From Aphelocoma coerulescens (Eukaryota > Chordata > Aves > Passeriformes > Corvidae), in the NCBI RefSeq assembly GCF_041296385.1, contig NC_091013.1, forward strand, positions 30,451,001-30,515,000: DNA of 64,000 bases, in the 5' to 3' direction. Shown here piece by piece: positions 49,508 to 61,600 of the stretch. A model generated the notes under the pieces. It was not told where the DNA came from and did no database searches. It saw only the letters and a program-made list of their open reading frames with translations. Each line of letters begins with the position of its first letter. Position 1 is the stretch's first letter. Position numbers and translations under genes: made by a program.

Positions 49508-52174
49508 CCAACAAACTAAAAAAGCCAACAAAAAACAAGAAATATGACCTCTCTTGTTCAGATAATAACTGGTCTCCTTCTCAGAGATTTTTCTGTTAAA
49601 ATAAAAGTAATGCTATCACTACAGAGTCTCAGGGGAAGATGACTCATGAGCAGGAAAGGGCCTGTAATTCTGTGCTCAGGGTATTCACCCCAACAGATAT
49701 TACAACTTTTTACTATGCAAGTCTGGTAACATGATTAAGTGACAGTCTGAAGAAATCTCCTCTTAATCACACTTGATTTGAAACCAAACTAAGAGCAATT
49801 AGCCCAGCCAAAGTGGGGGAGAGAGGGAAGGCATTTACATCCAAAAGGCAAAACCTAGATTGTTTGGAGAGCTTCAAAACTCAGAAGGATAAGGTTCAAG
49901 ACACCGGTTTGCTCAGAGCAGAGGTGTGTGACTATGAAGTCATGCACAAAGGGACAGCTGCAGCAACCCTGCCAGCTCCAGCTCCACCACCAAGGCAAGG
50001 ATCCACTGGTTGGTTTGGAAACACTACCAAGCAGCATGGAAGCAGCAGAAATTCCACACACAGCAAATCAGACCTCTCCAACAGCCGGAGAGAAGCAGCT
50101 AAGTGAAAGACCATGTGTTGCAGAGGTCAGCTTCTGCCAGACTAAGGTATCTGAACAAAGCCTGTCATGGCTGAAGGGTCCTCTCCTGCAGTTTCCTGCA
50201 GCCTAGTCTCTCCAAAAGGCACATGTAGAAATCCCGAAGTCCACTTGAAAAGAAAAGTCTCACAGAAATTGCTGGTTAAATTGGTTAAGCTTGTCTTTGC
50301 TGGTTTACTAACAAATGATGCACCACTACAAAAAGCTTTTAGCTGTGCTCCAGCTGGCATGAATTGAAAGTGGGGGTCAGGGGGTGCAGAGTAAGAAAAG
50401 GAAGAATAGGGAGGCTATCATAAAGATAGAAAAATGTAATATTAGTATTACCACCACTGATGATAATAATAATAGCAAATTCTAAGGTTGTGGGTGCCTT
50501 TTTTTCTTTAACAAAAAAAATCTCCCCAAAACAGCTCCATCTGTAGTCTCTGAGCATCTGGGGGTTTCTGCCAAAGTGATCAGTAGCAAAGAGCTAGCAT
50601 TTGTCTTTGAATCGCAGACATTATGTGCTTCAGTGCTCCCACACCACAGAGAAATCGGAGGCACTCACAGGCCTTCCTGGGCTAACGCCGAGCCACTGAT
50701 CCCAAGCACGAAGGATGAGGGCAGTGCATGTGTGCTACTGCATATAAAGGCAGGGCACGATGGAAAAAAAAAAGACATTGCTGCTTTTCATGACCTATAA
50801 AACTTCCTGACTGAAAGCAGGCTTGGCTGAGGGCAGCTCTCCAACTTGATGGCAAGCCTCTTCAAAGCAAGACACTCTGCTAAAGGTTGTCTTTCATACA
50901 ATACGTCCCTTATTCCCTCACGCCTCTGGTTCGTGAGCAGATACTCTTCCTGAGGAACCACAGCGGGTACATCCATGCAACAGTCACGACCCTGTTTTGG
51001 CCACCTCTCCACAGTGCTGGCCTGGAGAGCGGGCACATGCCCATGCACACCGACAACAACTGAAGTGTTCCAGTCACTTCCCTCCAGGGAAGTGCAGCGT
51101 GCTGCAGAACCATTTAAGTGGTGTCAGCTGCCTAGCAGCCCTACTCGCCTCACACGTGTAGGGTCAGGTAATGCATGTTTTACTATTCATCTTGTAAAGA
51201 TAATTAAAAGAGAAGCTTAAAAAGGAAAAAAAAAGAAGAAAATTATGAAAGAAGTTTTCTGAATGGAAGTTGCAAAAAAACTGCTGAACACCAGTAAGCT
51301 CCTACTAGCATAACTCGAAGCTCTCTGTTACACCGCTGTGTATCAGGTTCCAGAAGAAACTTTTGCCTCCTGACATCATGTGGGAGGCAAGCAGGTTTCT
51401 CCCTCTGCAGCCCTCTAGTGATAACCAAAAGCAGAGCAGTCACACATTTACTCACTTTGAGTGCAATCAGGAGGAAAAACGCAGAGAAACACCTACACAA
51501 GAGATCACCACTCATCTGCCATGCCAGGTCAGGATGGCCACGTTTCAAGGAGCACAGAACAGCTCGTGGAACCATGCTAAGCACAGTGTTTGTGACTGTT
51601 TATCCACACCCTAAGTAGCCATTTGTCCTCCAAAGGCTGGTGAATATGGGTATTTTTGTAAACAATCATGGATTAGACCTTTCATCCAAACAGGAACCAA
51701 TCTATCCAGAGTGGTTCTTAATCAAGACTCAGGAGAAAAACAAATGTGGAAAATTCATAAGAATGTAGGCTTGATACGAAATGGTTCTTTTTCCCCCCAA
51801 CCTCGAACACTGAATTCCAATTTTTTGATCTATATTGACCTTTAGCAATAGGCTCAAGCTCTGCTCTCCACCGAATATACAGCTCCTGAACATACAAATT
51901 CCCCAAAGTATATTCATCCCATGCATTATCAGGCTTCAGAGAAGACTAGTAGAAGAAACATATTCATTTTTATCTAAGAAAATTTCCTATTAACTGCCAG
52001 TCAGTCTTCATCACCCTCTGGATCCAGCACTGCCTCGGGGATGCCAAGTCTGGAGGCCTTTCCTATGAAACTGCAACACGCTGCCCAAACCCACTTAATT
52101 GCATTCTTCTGCTTTATCAATCAGCTGTATGAAATTCATTTATTACAGAACTAGCGATATAAAATGTATAAAAA

Positions 52175-52641
52175 GGACATTGAGGTGCTGAAGTGTGTCC
52201 AGAGAAGGACAACAAGGCTTGTGAAGGGTCTGGAAAACATGTCCTATGAGACACAGCTGAGGGAGTGAGAAGAGGAGGCTCAGGGGGAACCTCATTGCTC
52301 TCTACAACTGCCTGAGAGGAGGCTGTGACAAGGTGGGGGCTGATCTCTTCTGCTGTGCCTTCAGTGAGAGGACCAGAGGAAATGGCCTTAAACTGAGATA
52401 GGGGAGATTCAGATTAGACACTAAAAAAAAAATTCACTATTCAGGTGGTCAGGCATTGGAATTGGTTGCCCAGGGAGGTGTTGGAGTCACCATCCCTGGA
52501 GGTGTGCAAGAGGTGTGTGGATCTGGCGCTGGGTGATGTGATTCAGTGGTTTAGGGGTTACAGTGATAGTGCCAGGTGGGCAGTTAGACTGGATGATCTT
52601 GTAGGTCTCTTCCAACCTTGGTGATTCTTTGACTCTATGAT
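52175..52641 (+). mobile_element. CR1 LINE 3' portion
   Basis: The plus strand matches the longer CR1 3' region: GACATTGAGGTGCTGAAG, GTCCAGAGAAGGACAACAAG, GTCTGGAAAACATGTCCTAT, GCATTGGAATTGGTTGCCCA, GTTGGAGTCACCATCCCTGG, ACTGGATGATCTTGTAGGTC and a CTCTATGA tail. At about 465 bp it is the longest and best preserved CR1 3' copy here. It is non-coding and 5'-truncated, antisense to MAP4K4. Confidence 0.93.
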
Positions 52642-55600
52642 ATTTTTTACATGTCAGAGTGGCAAATGGTTAGATGCATCATATAGAACAATGTTAAGAT
52701 GAGCACTGTTTCCCACAGCAAGGTCTGCTCTAACACCTTATATAGCTTAAGAGCACTTTATTGCCAAAAAACCTGCTGATTTAAATCATATCTAACTACT
52801 GTGTGAAGGAAGAATGACTGACATTCAGTCAATTAGCAATGGTAACATCCAAGCATACACAGCAAGGGCAGGCTGAGCTTTTGACTCTGGCCTTCACTTA
52901 AAGCAAACAGATGTCTTTCAGAGGTAGATCTACTTTGGATACCTGGATTAGTCCACTAAAGGGTTGTTTTCTTTTGCCATTCACTAACAAAAGCACCATT
53001 AAACTCAGGGTTAACAAGGCTCTCTGCCTGCAAACATGGGGCATGGTCCACAATGAGGTTCAGCTAAGCCGGTCTCCCATGGGTCACCAGGTCGGAGGCA
53101 GCTGGCATCACACAAACTCAGCACAGGTTTTCTCGCTCCACACTGAAATTGAGCTTGCCACCCAGCGATTCTTCACTCTGACATTATCCTGAACACTGGA
53201 ATTCAGAATCACAATGAATATTACGGAAATCATCCAAAGCAGAAAGGGAAGTAATTTCTGAGGCAAGCAAGGAGACTAAAGATAGCCTGTTGCACAGTGC
53301 AAAGAATTGGACGGTAGGGGAATCCCTGCAGAAGACCTTTACACTCCATTCTTTACTCCTAAATCTGAAGGTTGGAGCACTACAAACAGCCCCTCAGCGG
53401 TCACTGCTGAGGTGACAGGTGGCTGAGAAAGATGCAGCCAAGATGTTGGAAAGGTGCTGCAGCCGGCTTTCCTCCTGGATTTGCACTGCAAAGGGATGGC
53501 TCTGGGTTCCTCAGGCAGCCTCACAACTGTGACCCTGTGGAGATGCTGCTGCTCCCTGTGGAGATGCAGCTCCCAGAAGCTGCCACTTCCACTCCCCATC
53601 CTGCCTGGCCCCTCTCACCCAGCACCTGGCCAGCTTTAGTGGGGGCAAAAACAGTAGAAAGCTGTACTTAAGAAAAGAATATATATATTTCCTTGCAAGT
53701 GGAGCACAGGATGGGACCCGATAGATTCTGGTGCAAGGGGAACTTAGAAAGGAAGGGAAGATAGGCAGGGCTGTCCCTGCAATAGCATCCAGACACCCAA
53801 CTGTCTTTGCTGTATTGTAAAACCTTACCTCTAGGGAAAAGTAACTAGAAATGGGAAGAACACAGACACCTATGTCAGGAGGAAGCATAACAAGATGCCA
53901 TCTGAACATTTACAAATAGAAAATGCAACTATTCCTCCTTTTTTTCATGCCGGTGGGAGAAATCCTTTCCTGAATTTACACACAGTTTGTTTACATTTGT
54001 AGGCACAGAGAATGAGTTTGCATTTACATGCTGACCCATCTACTTTTACATGAACAGTGCAAACTCTTACAATTTGTGTTGCCAAATCAAGACTAAGCTT
54101 GGTAAATTTCCCAAACTTTTTAATCTAAACTGGGGAGCAGCAGCAATTCTGACATAGGAACAGACATCTCCCTCAGGGACTCAAATTTGATTGCAGACTT
54201 GTTTGATCATGCAGCCCCCTCTGATCTATAAATCAGTGAGACTCCATCATTTTATAATTAATGCAAGGTTTCATATGTAAAAAATTGTTGCACAGGAGTG
54301 TAGTAAGAGAAGTAGAAAGACAAATTCAGAGTGAAAACCAACAAACTCATTTATAAAAATTATTTTGTCCTCCAGGCTCAAAGAGAGGCAACTACAATAA
54401 ATGCTAGTGGAAAGGGAGCTGAGGTAAAATATGCAAGAGACAAATAAAACACTCCTTAATAATGCTGTCTTTGCATCAGTGTTTCCACAGCAGTGACTCA
54501 GGGCTGCCTGTCTGCCTGCAGCCGTGGCCAGGAGAATAGGTTAGCACAGGGGGAGCCAAGCAGCCACCAGCATACTCTCTCCCTCCTACCTCTGGTCTCT
54601 CTGCCCAATTACATTTCCATTTGGTAAAATATTCCACATGAGAAAATTATTTTCAGGGATCATGGACACCCTCATCTCTTACTCTTGCAGGCAGAGCTGA
54701 GGTGCTTTGCCAGGCCGGTAGTAGTTATCTGAAGATCTGTGGGCTGCTGCATTTACACTAGGATTTCCACTTAGTTCTTACCACGTCTAGAATCAAACAC
54801 TGAACTCTGTTCAGGAAGAAGGTGCTACAGTGGAAAATATTCCTGCTGAAGTGAAATGCTGCAGAAACACCTCTTACATCAACCAACACACAAAAGCTGA
54901 GCTCGCTTCTGGAACTGACCCCTCCACTAGGCAGAGAGAGGGACACTTGTGGAGGCACCCATCATCTTACAGAATGAGGTGCAAAAGAGAGCAGGCTATG
55001 GGAACTCCCACCACATCTTTTGCACCAGTGATGTGCTGGGTAAAGAAACTACCATTTTACCTGGTGGATGTGAGGCAAAACACAACACCCATGTGCTTGC
55101 TGTCCACACTGGAACAGTACCATTTCTGCTGTTAGCTTGCTCACTTCCCACAGATTCAGCTTTCAGAACAAAACACTGATGAAATGTTCAAGAAATAAAG
55201 CCTGACATTAAAAAAATCAACAGGTAAACATCACAACAACAAAAAAGTGTGCCTCTGTCCTGCTTGAAGCAAGGTCTTAATAAGAGAGAGCAAGACTAAA
55301 CCATGTGCTTGTTATGAAGCACCAATCTTTGCAATGTAATGACAACACCTTTCCACTTCTATCTAAAGAGTTCTCTGCACTTTATCCAGTGTTTTCTGAC
55401 AGAGAGGCTACTTTCTATCTGGAGGTAGGTACACAGGAGCATTGTTGGAAAGGATTTGAGACCCTTCTGGGCTCCGGAGACAAACAGCATCTTCTCCTAC
55501 ACTGAACTAGTTTGCACAGCGTCTTCAAGGCTCTTTTAACACTAGCTCAGCTGTGTGCTTTCCATTGCATATTTAAGAGATTGGGCACAGGGGAAGAACG

Positions 55601-58600
55601 CTTAAGGCACAAGGGCAGTGTTTATTGTGGTTACAAACCAGCTTAGGGTACAATGAATTCCCAGGTCCTCGAGCATTAGCACTTGCTACCATAATCTCTA
55701 GATTTAGGAGCTCGGTTTTAAGACTCTATTTTAGCCAACAATTCCATGCACAATCACTCAAACTGTGACTTGCAAAAGAAGCACCGTTGAGGGACTTAGA
55801 AAAAACATTTTTGTCTCATTAAATGTTGGAGAATAACATTGCTATTTTATATTTATATATACATATGCACATTAAGAAAGAAGGGGAGAGAAGTCACACA
55901 GCATAATCCCAAATGTACAATACTAGATCTGTGGACCCATAAACTAAAGAAAGAACCAGAGGAGATTTTAAAATGCTTGAAAGTAGTTTGCAAGTGCTAC
56001 ACTGCACAGAACTTTTTCCTTAAATAAAAATGAAGTGATCTACTTTTTCCTCATGATTTACTGCAGAACAGTGGCCAGCTGACTGATAATGGAAGGTGGC
56101 TAAGGTCTGCCTACCATTTTCAAAGCAGAGGCTATAAATTTCAGCTCCTCCCTTCTCCATGCAGCCTGCCAGTTTTCACATAACTTGTCAGGACTTTGTA
56201 TCTCTGGAATTTCTCCTTATTAAACTTGGCTGAAGTCAACCAGCAGATCCTAAAGGTATTTGGTGGAAAAGAAGGCAGGACACATTCAGTATCACCAAGA
56301 AGCCTCATTTCCTTAGGAAGTCAAGATAAAAATATGGAACGCTGCAGCAAAAACAGGAGGAGCCCACAGGCAGGTGCAGTTTATGAAACTACAATTAAAC
56401 ACAGTCAAGAGAGATTACATTTCAAGCAGATATATACCCTTTAATATAAACAGAGAATTAATTCCCCTGACTTTGATCCTAATGCCCAAGCCAGATTTTA
56501 AATTGTACCTCGGAAAGACAGCAGCTTATACTAGACCTGAGATCTTTTGCTTGCCTATGCAGACTCAAGTTCAGCATAAAAACCTGCTAAAATGAAAGCA
56601 CAATGCCCTGTCACAATCCTTATTGGTTTCACTCTGCCCAAGCAGGCAAGAGCACACATGCTCTAACACTGTATTGACAAGGTTGCCTTGTTTTCCTTGA
56701 GTAGACAATATGTCTGACTCACTGGGGGTAAACTGAGCTGTGCTCTGTGTCTGACAGAAATTATATAAAACACAGCCTCATACTTCTTGCTGTTATCTGC
56801 ACACAAAACATTTGTTTCCCATCAGAACTCGAACCTCCTCAGACAGCTGAGACAATCAGAGCTCAGCACTGGGGAAGGCAGCAGCAAATCACCTGCATTG
56901 AGGTCACCTGCACAAACACTCCTCTCAGCTCAAAAGAAATGCTCCATCACTAGAATTTGCACAGGCTATTATTGTTCACATTCATGTCAGTGCAGGTATG
57001 ACTGGTAGGTAAAATATCTCAACTGTGAAAGTATCTGCATGCTATCCACATTGAGCCTTCACCACTGTTAGTATTAGGGTCCAGAACACAGATAGATGCT
57101 AGCAGTCAATTGTACACATATGAAATCACGTGTCACTAGTGATCTCTTTGTCAATGCTAACAGCAGGACTTCAGATGATTGCAGGTATCAAGCCTAATGA
57201 CTGAAGAAAATTAGGCACAGTATTAAAGCTTAAATGCATGAGTATTGCCCACCTGGACTAGTATTAGTGCCCAAGGATGGTAATAGACATCAACAAATTC
57301 ACTTAGATGACTTATTCTTTCTTTCTCAGTGTGTCACTGCAGCTGCACCATCAGACCAAAGGAAAGAAATTTTTTAAGAAGTCCAGACTTGTCCAAAGAG
57401 CTCAAGACTTGCAGAGAAATCTTAATACACAATCCTGCCCTTCTGCCTATAGAAGTCAGCTGTAGCTGTTTCCATTATGTTCCAATAGGTGCCCTCACAT
57501 ACTGATGAGCAATAACAGATCTCGGTGCCGTAGCTGGGGAATATATCCTGAGCATCATCTGTTGTGCTATTGCAGAGTGTTATCTGGTTCTCTTACAGCC
57601 AGGTAGGCAAATTTTTAAAGCTGTCTCCCTAAAAAAAATGAGATTAGTTTACTCTCCAAACTACAAAGTTCCCTTTATGTGGCCATAACTTCCAGTTGTG
57701 TTATCTAAACTACATTTCAATTTACAGAGCACTGGTAAAACATTTTCTGCTAGACAGGACAAGAACCTTGCACATCAAACATAAACATACAGATGAGGAG
57801 AAGGCAGAGGCAACACAGCTTTCTTTACACTTTCTTCACGCTGTGTTCCACAATCAACTTTGAGTATGAAGCTATCACCCAGCCTCAGCTCTAAAAGCCA
57901 TGCAACAGGAATCCTGCTAAATAAGCACCATGAAGCCTTTACAGCTAAAGCTCTATTGCTGTTGAGAGATGCTGGTGAGGCAGCAATGGTGGCCTCAAGG
58001 ATCTTCATGGCAAAAGGAAAACATCTGCTTCTTTCAGCCTTGAAATAGGTTTCCAAAACAAGCTTGTTAAAATGTATACAGAGGTATACCCACAAGGATA
58101 ACTGTCTTCCTCTCAGGTGAAAATCTTGCATAAGGAGAAAACGTATGTTAAAATAAGCAGACAGAGAAACAAATATGTATGAATGTTTTATATCCATTTT
58201 CTTCTCTCCTTTGGCAATTTTTCCCTCAAACACACAGTAGCAGTGCAAAGTTGCTCCCTACAGGGACACAGCAATGCAGAGCCTTAGTGCTCAACATCAT
58301 CTCTCCAGCAGTATAATTTCCCAAGCTGCTCGATAAGAGCCACAGCTTTTTGCCCTGACCTCAAACCACCTGTGAAGCTCCCTCTTCAACTGCATCAAAC
58401 CAGACATCCTCCCCTTTCCAAATAACCTTCTCCAGCCTGACAATCTTGCTAACCACCTGAGTAATCAGATGAATAGAGTGAAGTTTGCCCTTTATCAAAA
58501 CTGGTGCCAGCACTGCTCCAGGAAATTTCTTGGACTGCATCCAGAAACTGCAGCTCTGACTTAAGCCAGGTGTTAGATGTATCTGCCTTGCTGGGAGATA

Positions 58601-61600
58601 AAGTCACTGCTCCTTGTAAGGACAAAAGGCTCTTTAGAGTTAAATGACATTCTACCCTGTTAGAACTATGAGCTGGCAATCCAAGAAACTTCCCAGCCAC
58701 CCAAGGGCAGGGGTGTTGTGACATGTCTGGCACCCCTGCAATGCCCTATGTACCACCCTTGCCCTGAAGATGGACAGGACCACCTCTGACCAAATGGGGG
58801 TCTTGCAGAAAAACAGGCAGCATGGAGCTGCAGCAGAGCCCAGTCCCACACAGACATCAGCCAGCACTGCAGACCCTGCCAGCACCCATGGCTGAACCTC
58901 CCGGCATCAGTTCCATGGCAAAGCAGGGGGAAGAACTGTGCCAAGCTGCTGGGCGAGGGCATGCAGCAGAGGTAGGTGAGGGATCTCAATTAAGGAAGGA
59001 AACAATAAATTATACAAATGCTCTGCAGTTCAAAAAAGGCTGCCCTACTGGCTGCAAGACTATCATAGCTCTTTTTGACCTCCTCCAAAACCAGGTGTTA
59101 CAGCTCAAGGGACCACTCTGGCCAGCTCTGTTTTCCTCTGAACTGTAATATATAGTTCCCAGCAGCGGTTTGGTTTTTTTTTTTTACCTAGTCTCTAGGA
59201 GAGATCCGAAGTTGATCAGCTTCAGGAGAACTGGACAAGCAGGGCTGTCCACATTGTCAGTACCTTTCCTATTTACTTCTTTTCCACAGAACGATTCCTT
59301 ATTTTGCCAGGTAACTGTTTAACCGAAGACTACAAAATGTTGTACATACTATTAGTAAGCAACCTCTTATTTCAGGGACAAGTAAGCAGAGTGCCAGTAC
59401 TCTCCACAGAACAATCTGGATTTTTAGGCCCCTGATCCATTTTCCCCAGTTCACATTAAGAAAGTGGTGACTCCTATGAAACAGTGAAATGGCAAAGGCT
59501 TTTGGTAACTCTAGTGACTTTAGTTTTGCTTTGGCTAACTTTACAGTAAGTACAGCATGGACTGGTACATAAGTACTTTATCAGGCAGCCACACTAAGCC
59601 AGATAAAGCCAGGTAAAGCACTGCATTCACATCTCTACACTAAAAGGACAGCCCTTATTCAGCTTCTCCAGGCTGGCTTGACCCAGTTCTGTTGCACAGG
59701 GCCAGGAGGATCTATATTTCCCAATCTTCCAGAGTGAGCCACCAACTTTTTTTTTCCCTTCAAACAGATCAAAATCCATGGATTGTCTTTGAGTTTTCAT
59801 GGGGAAAACAAGAATATATGCAATAACGCAAACTTTTGGTGCTTATTATTTCATTTTTCCTTCATTTTGTCTGCTAGTTTGTGTGGGAACACACATTTTT
59901 ATTTATCTGCGGTTTTTCTGCAGAGTGCTTTGAGATGTCCTATGGACAGTGGACAGATTACCCACACAATTGTAGTTTATAACACCATGTAGGCCATAAG
60001 ATACAGACTCACAAGAATCAAAGTGACTTGCATATTGCAACAGAAATAAGCAGTCAGCAGAGTAAGGAATGTGGCAGTGAGTAACTCAGGGAACCCTTCC
60101 TGTCTAGGTATGGGAGATGTGCCATGTTTCTCTGCAGGCCTGGAGGCTTTGGTCTGAGGTTGTTAATTTTTCTGCAGAGGACACACAGAAACAGCAAGAC
60201 AGGCAAGCACTAAAAGCAATCCAACTCCTTTCATAAATCAGCAGGATACAGTATCCAGTTGTTTACTTAGTATAATTTTACACAGACTAGATTGGACAAG
60301 TCATGAAACGCTGGGCACAAGAGCTGAGAAATGCTGCTATTAAAAAAGGCATGTGGAAAACTTTCCCAAGGGATGCCAAGAGTGTGTGTGGGAAGAGGTA
60401 GGAGGAAGAAGCACCAGCGTCAGGGGTTATAACAAATAGAAGAAAAGCAATTGTGTTTTTCCCTCAAAATCAGTTACTAAACTTTACAAAGAGAAAAGCA
60501 TCGCTGGAAGCGGAACACAGGGGCAACACTGGAAACAACCGTGCAGCTGCAAGGAAAGGCTCCAAAGGAGTTAAGCAGAGTCAAGCTTTAGGGTGTAATG
60601 CAAGTTAACAGCTTGGATGCAGGCAGATTTGCCAAGTAAGCTTTGCTAAGGTTTTAAATGCTATTTGCTTCACAAGAAAACAGATTCTTCCAACTAAACA
60701 AGGACTGCCAAATCTTAGCAGTCATGGCAGTCTTACAATCATGGAAACCTAACAGTATGGTCAGTGAGTGGAAGGGATCAACGCAGACTGAGCAACACCT
60801 TCTCCAAAACAATGTCACAAAAGGAACAGAGACCTTACAACAGAAAGATTAAGGACAGACTACATATAATGCCTCCCTCACAACAAGCAAGCAGCGTGAG
60901 ATTCATCCTACATATGTAGATTTTGTAAAACAATTTTCAAAGTGCGCATACGCTGATAGTTTGCATTGTTCCCTTTTTACTGTCATTGGGCTCATTCCAA
61001 TAAGGAGTGAGAATAGCTTTCCATTGATGAAGACTGGTGGGTTTTTTGGTTTTATTTGTTCTATGCTTCAGTGAAATTTTTTCAGCCTACATGCGCTGCA
61101 GCTTTGCCCTCAGAAAGTGAAAAGAAGACCTACCTATGCATCATTCTGTAGTAAAACCTATAGATTTTAGATCTTACTGTTCCATTAGTGCTTGCTTTAC
61201 TGCTGTAGATCTAAAGATCTGCAAAGATTCAGTCTTCTAAGTATTTTCTTAATTTGTTTAGAAAGGAGGGAAGTAGAATAGGCAGGAAAGTTTTATGCAC
61301 ATCAACATCCCCCAACGTTTCAGGCAGCAGAACTAACTAGTCATAATTTATTCAAAGATCAAGCTGATAGGCTTCAGCCCACCTCCTCTTTTCTCATCCT
61401 TGCCATCATTCTTTTCAAAATTAAAATCTAAAGAGAAAACCACAAGAAAAGATGAGAAGGATGAAGAACATTTCCATAGTGCCATGTGCACTACAGAGCT
61501 GTAATATTTCTTCCAATGCCTCTAGTCAGAGGTTATACTACCTCATTTTCTTCACGCCAACCAAAACTTTTTAAGGAAAGCCTTCACTCTGAGTTTGACA

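Noticed and set aside
52801..52860. Minus-strand LDVT-like codons near 52840 as a possible piece of the missing KVMDVT exon
   Set aside because: The neighbouring codons do not match (Cys and Leu in place of the Lys-Val-Met) and a stop follows shortly.
57775..58248. 157-codon minus-strand frame containing FAMKILEATIAA
   Set aside because: The MKILE string briefly resembles a kinase beta3 strand, but the flanks do not match the MAP4K4 VMDVT region or any kinase, and no fitting splice sites were found.
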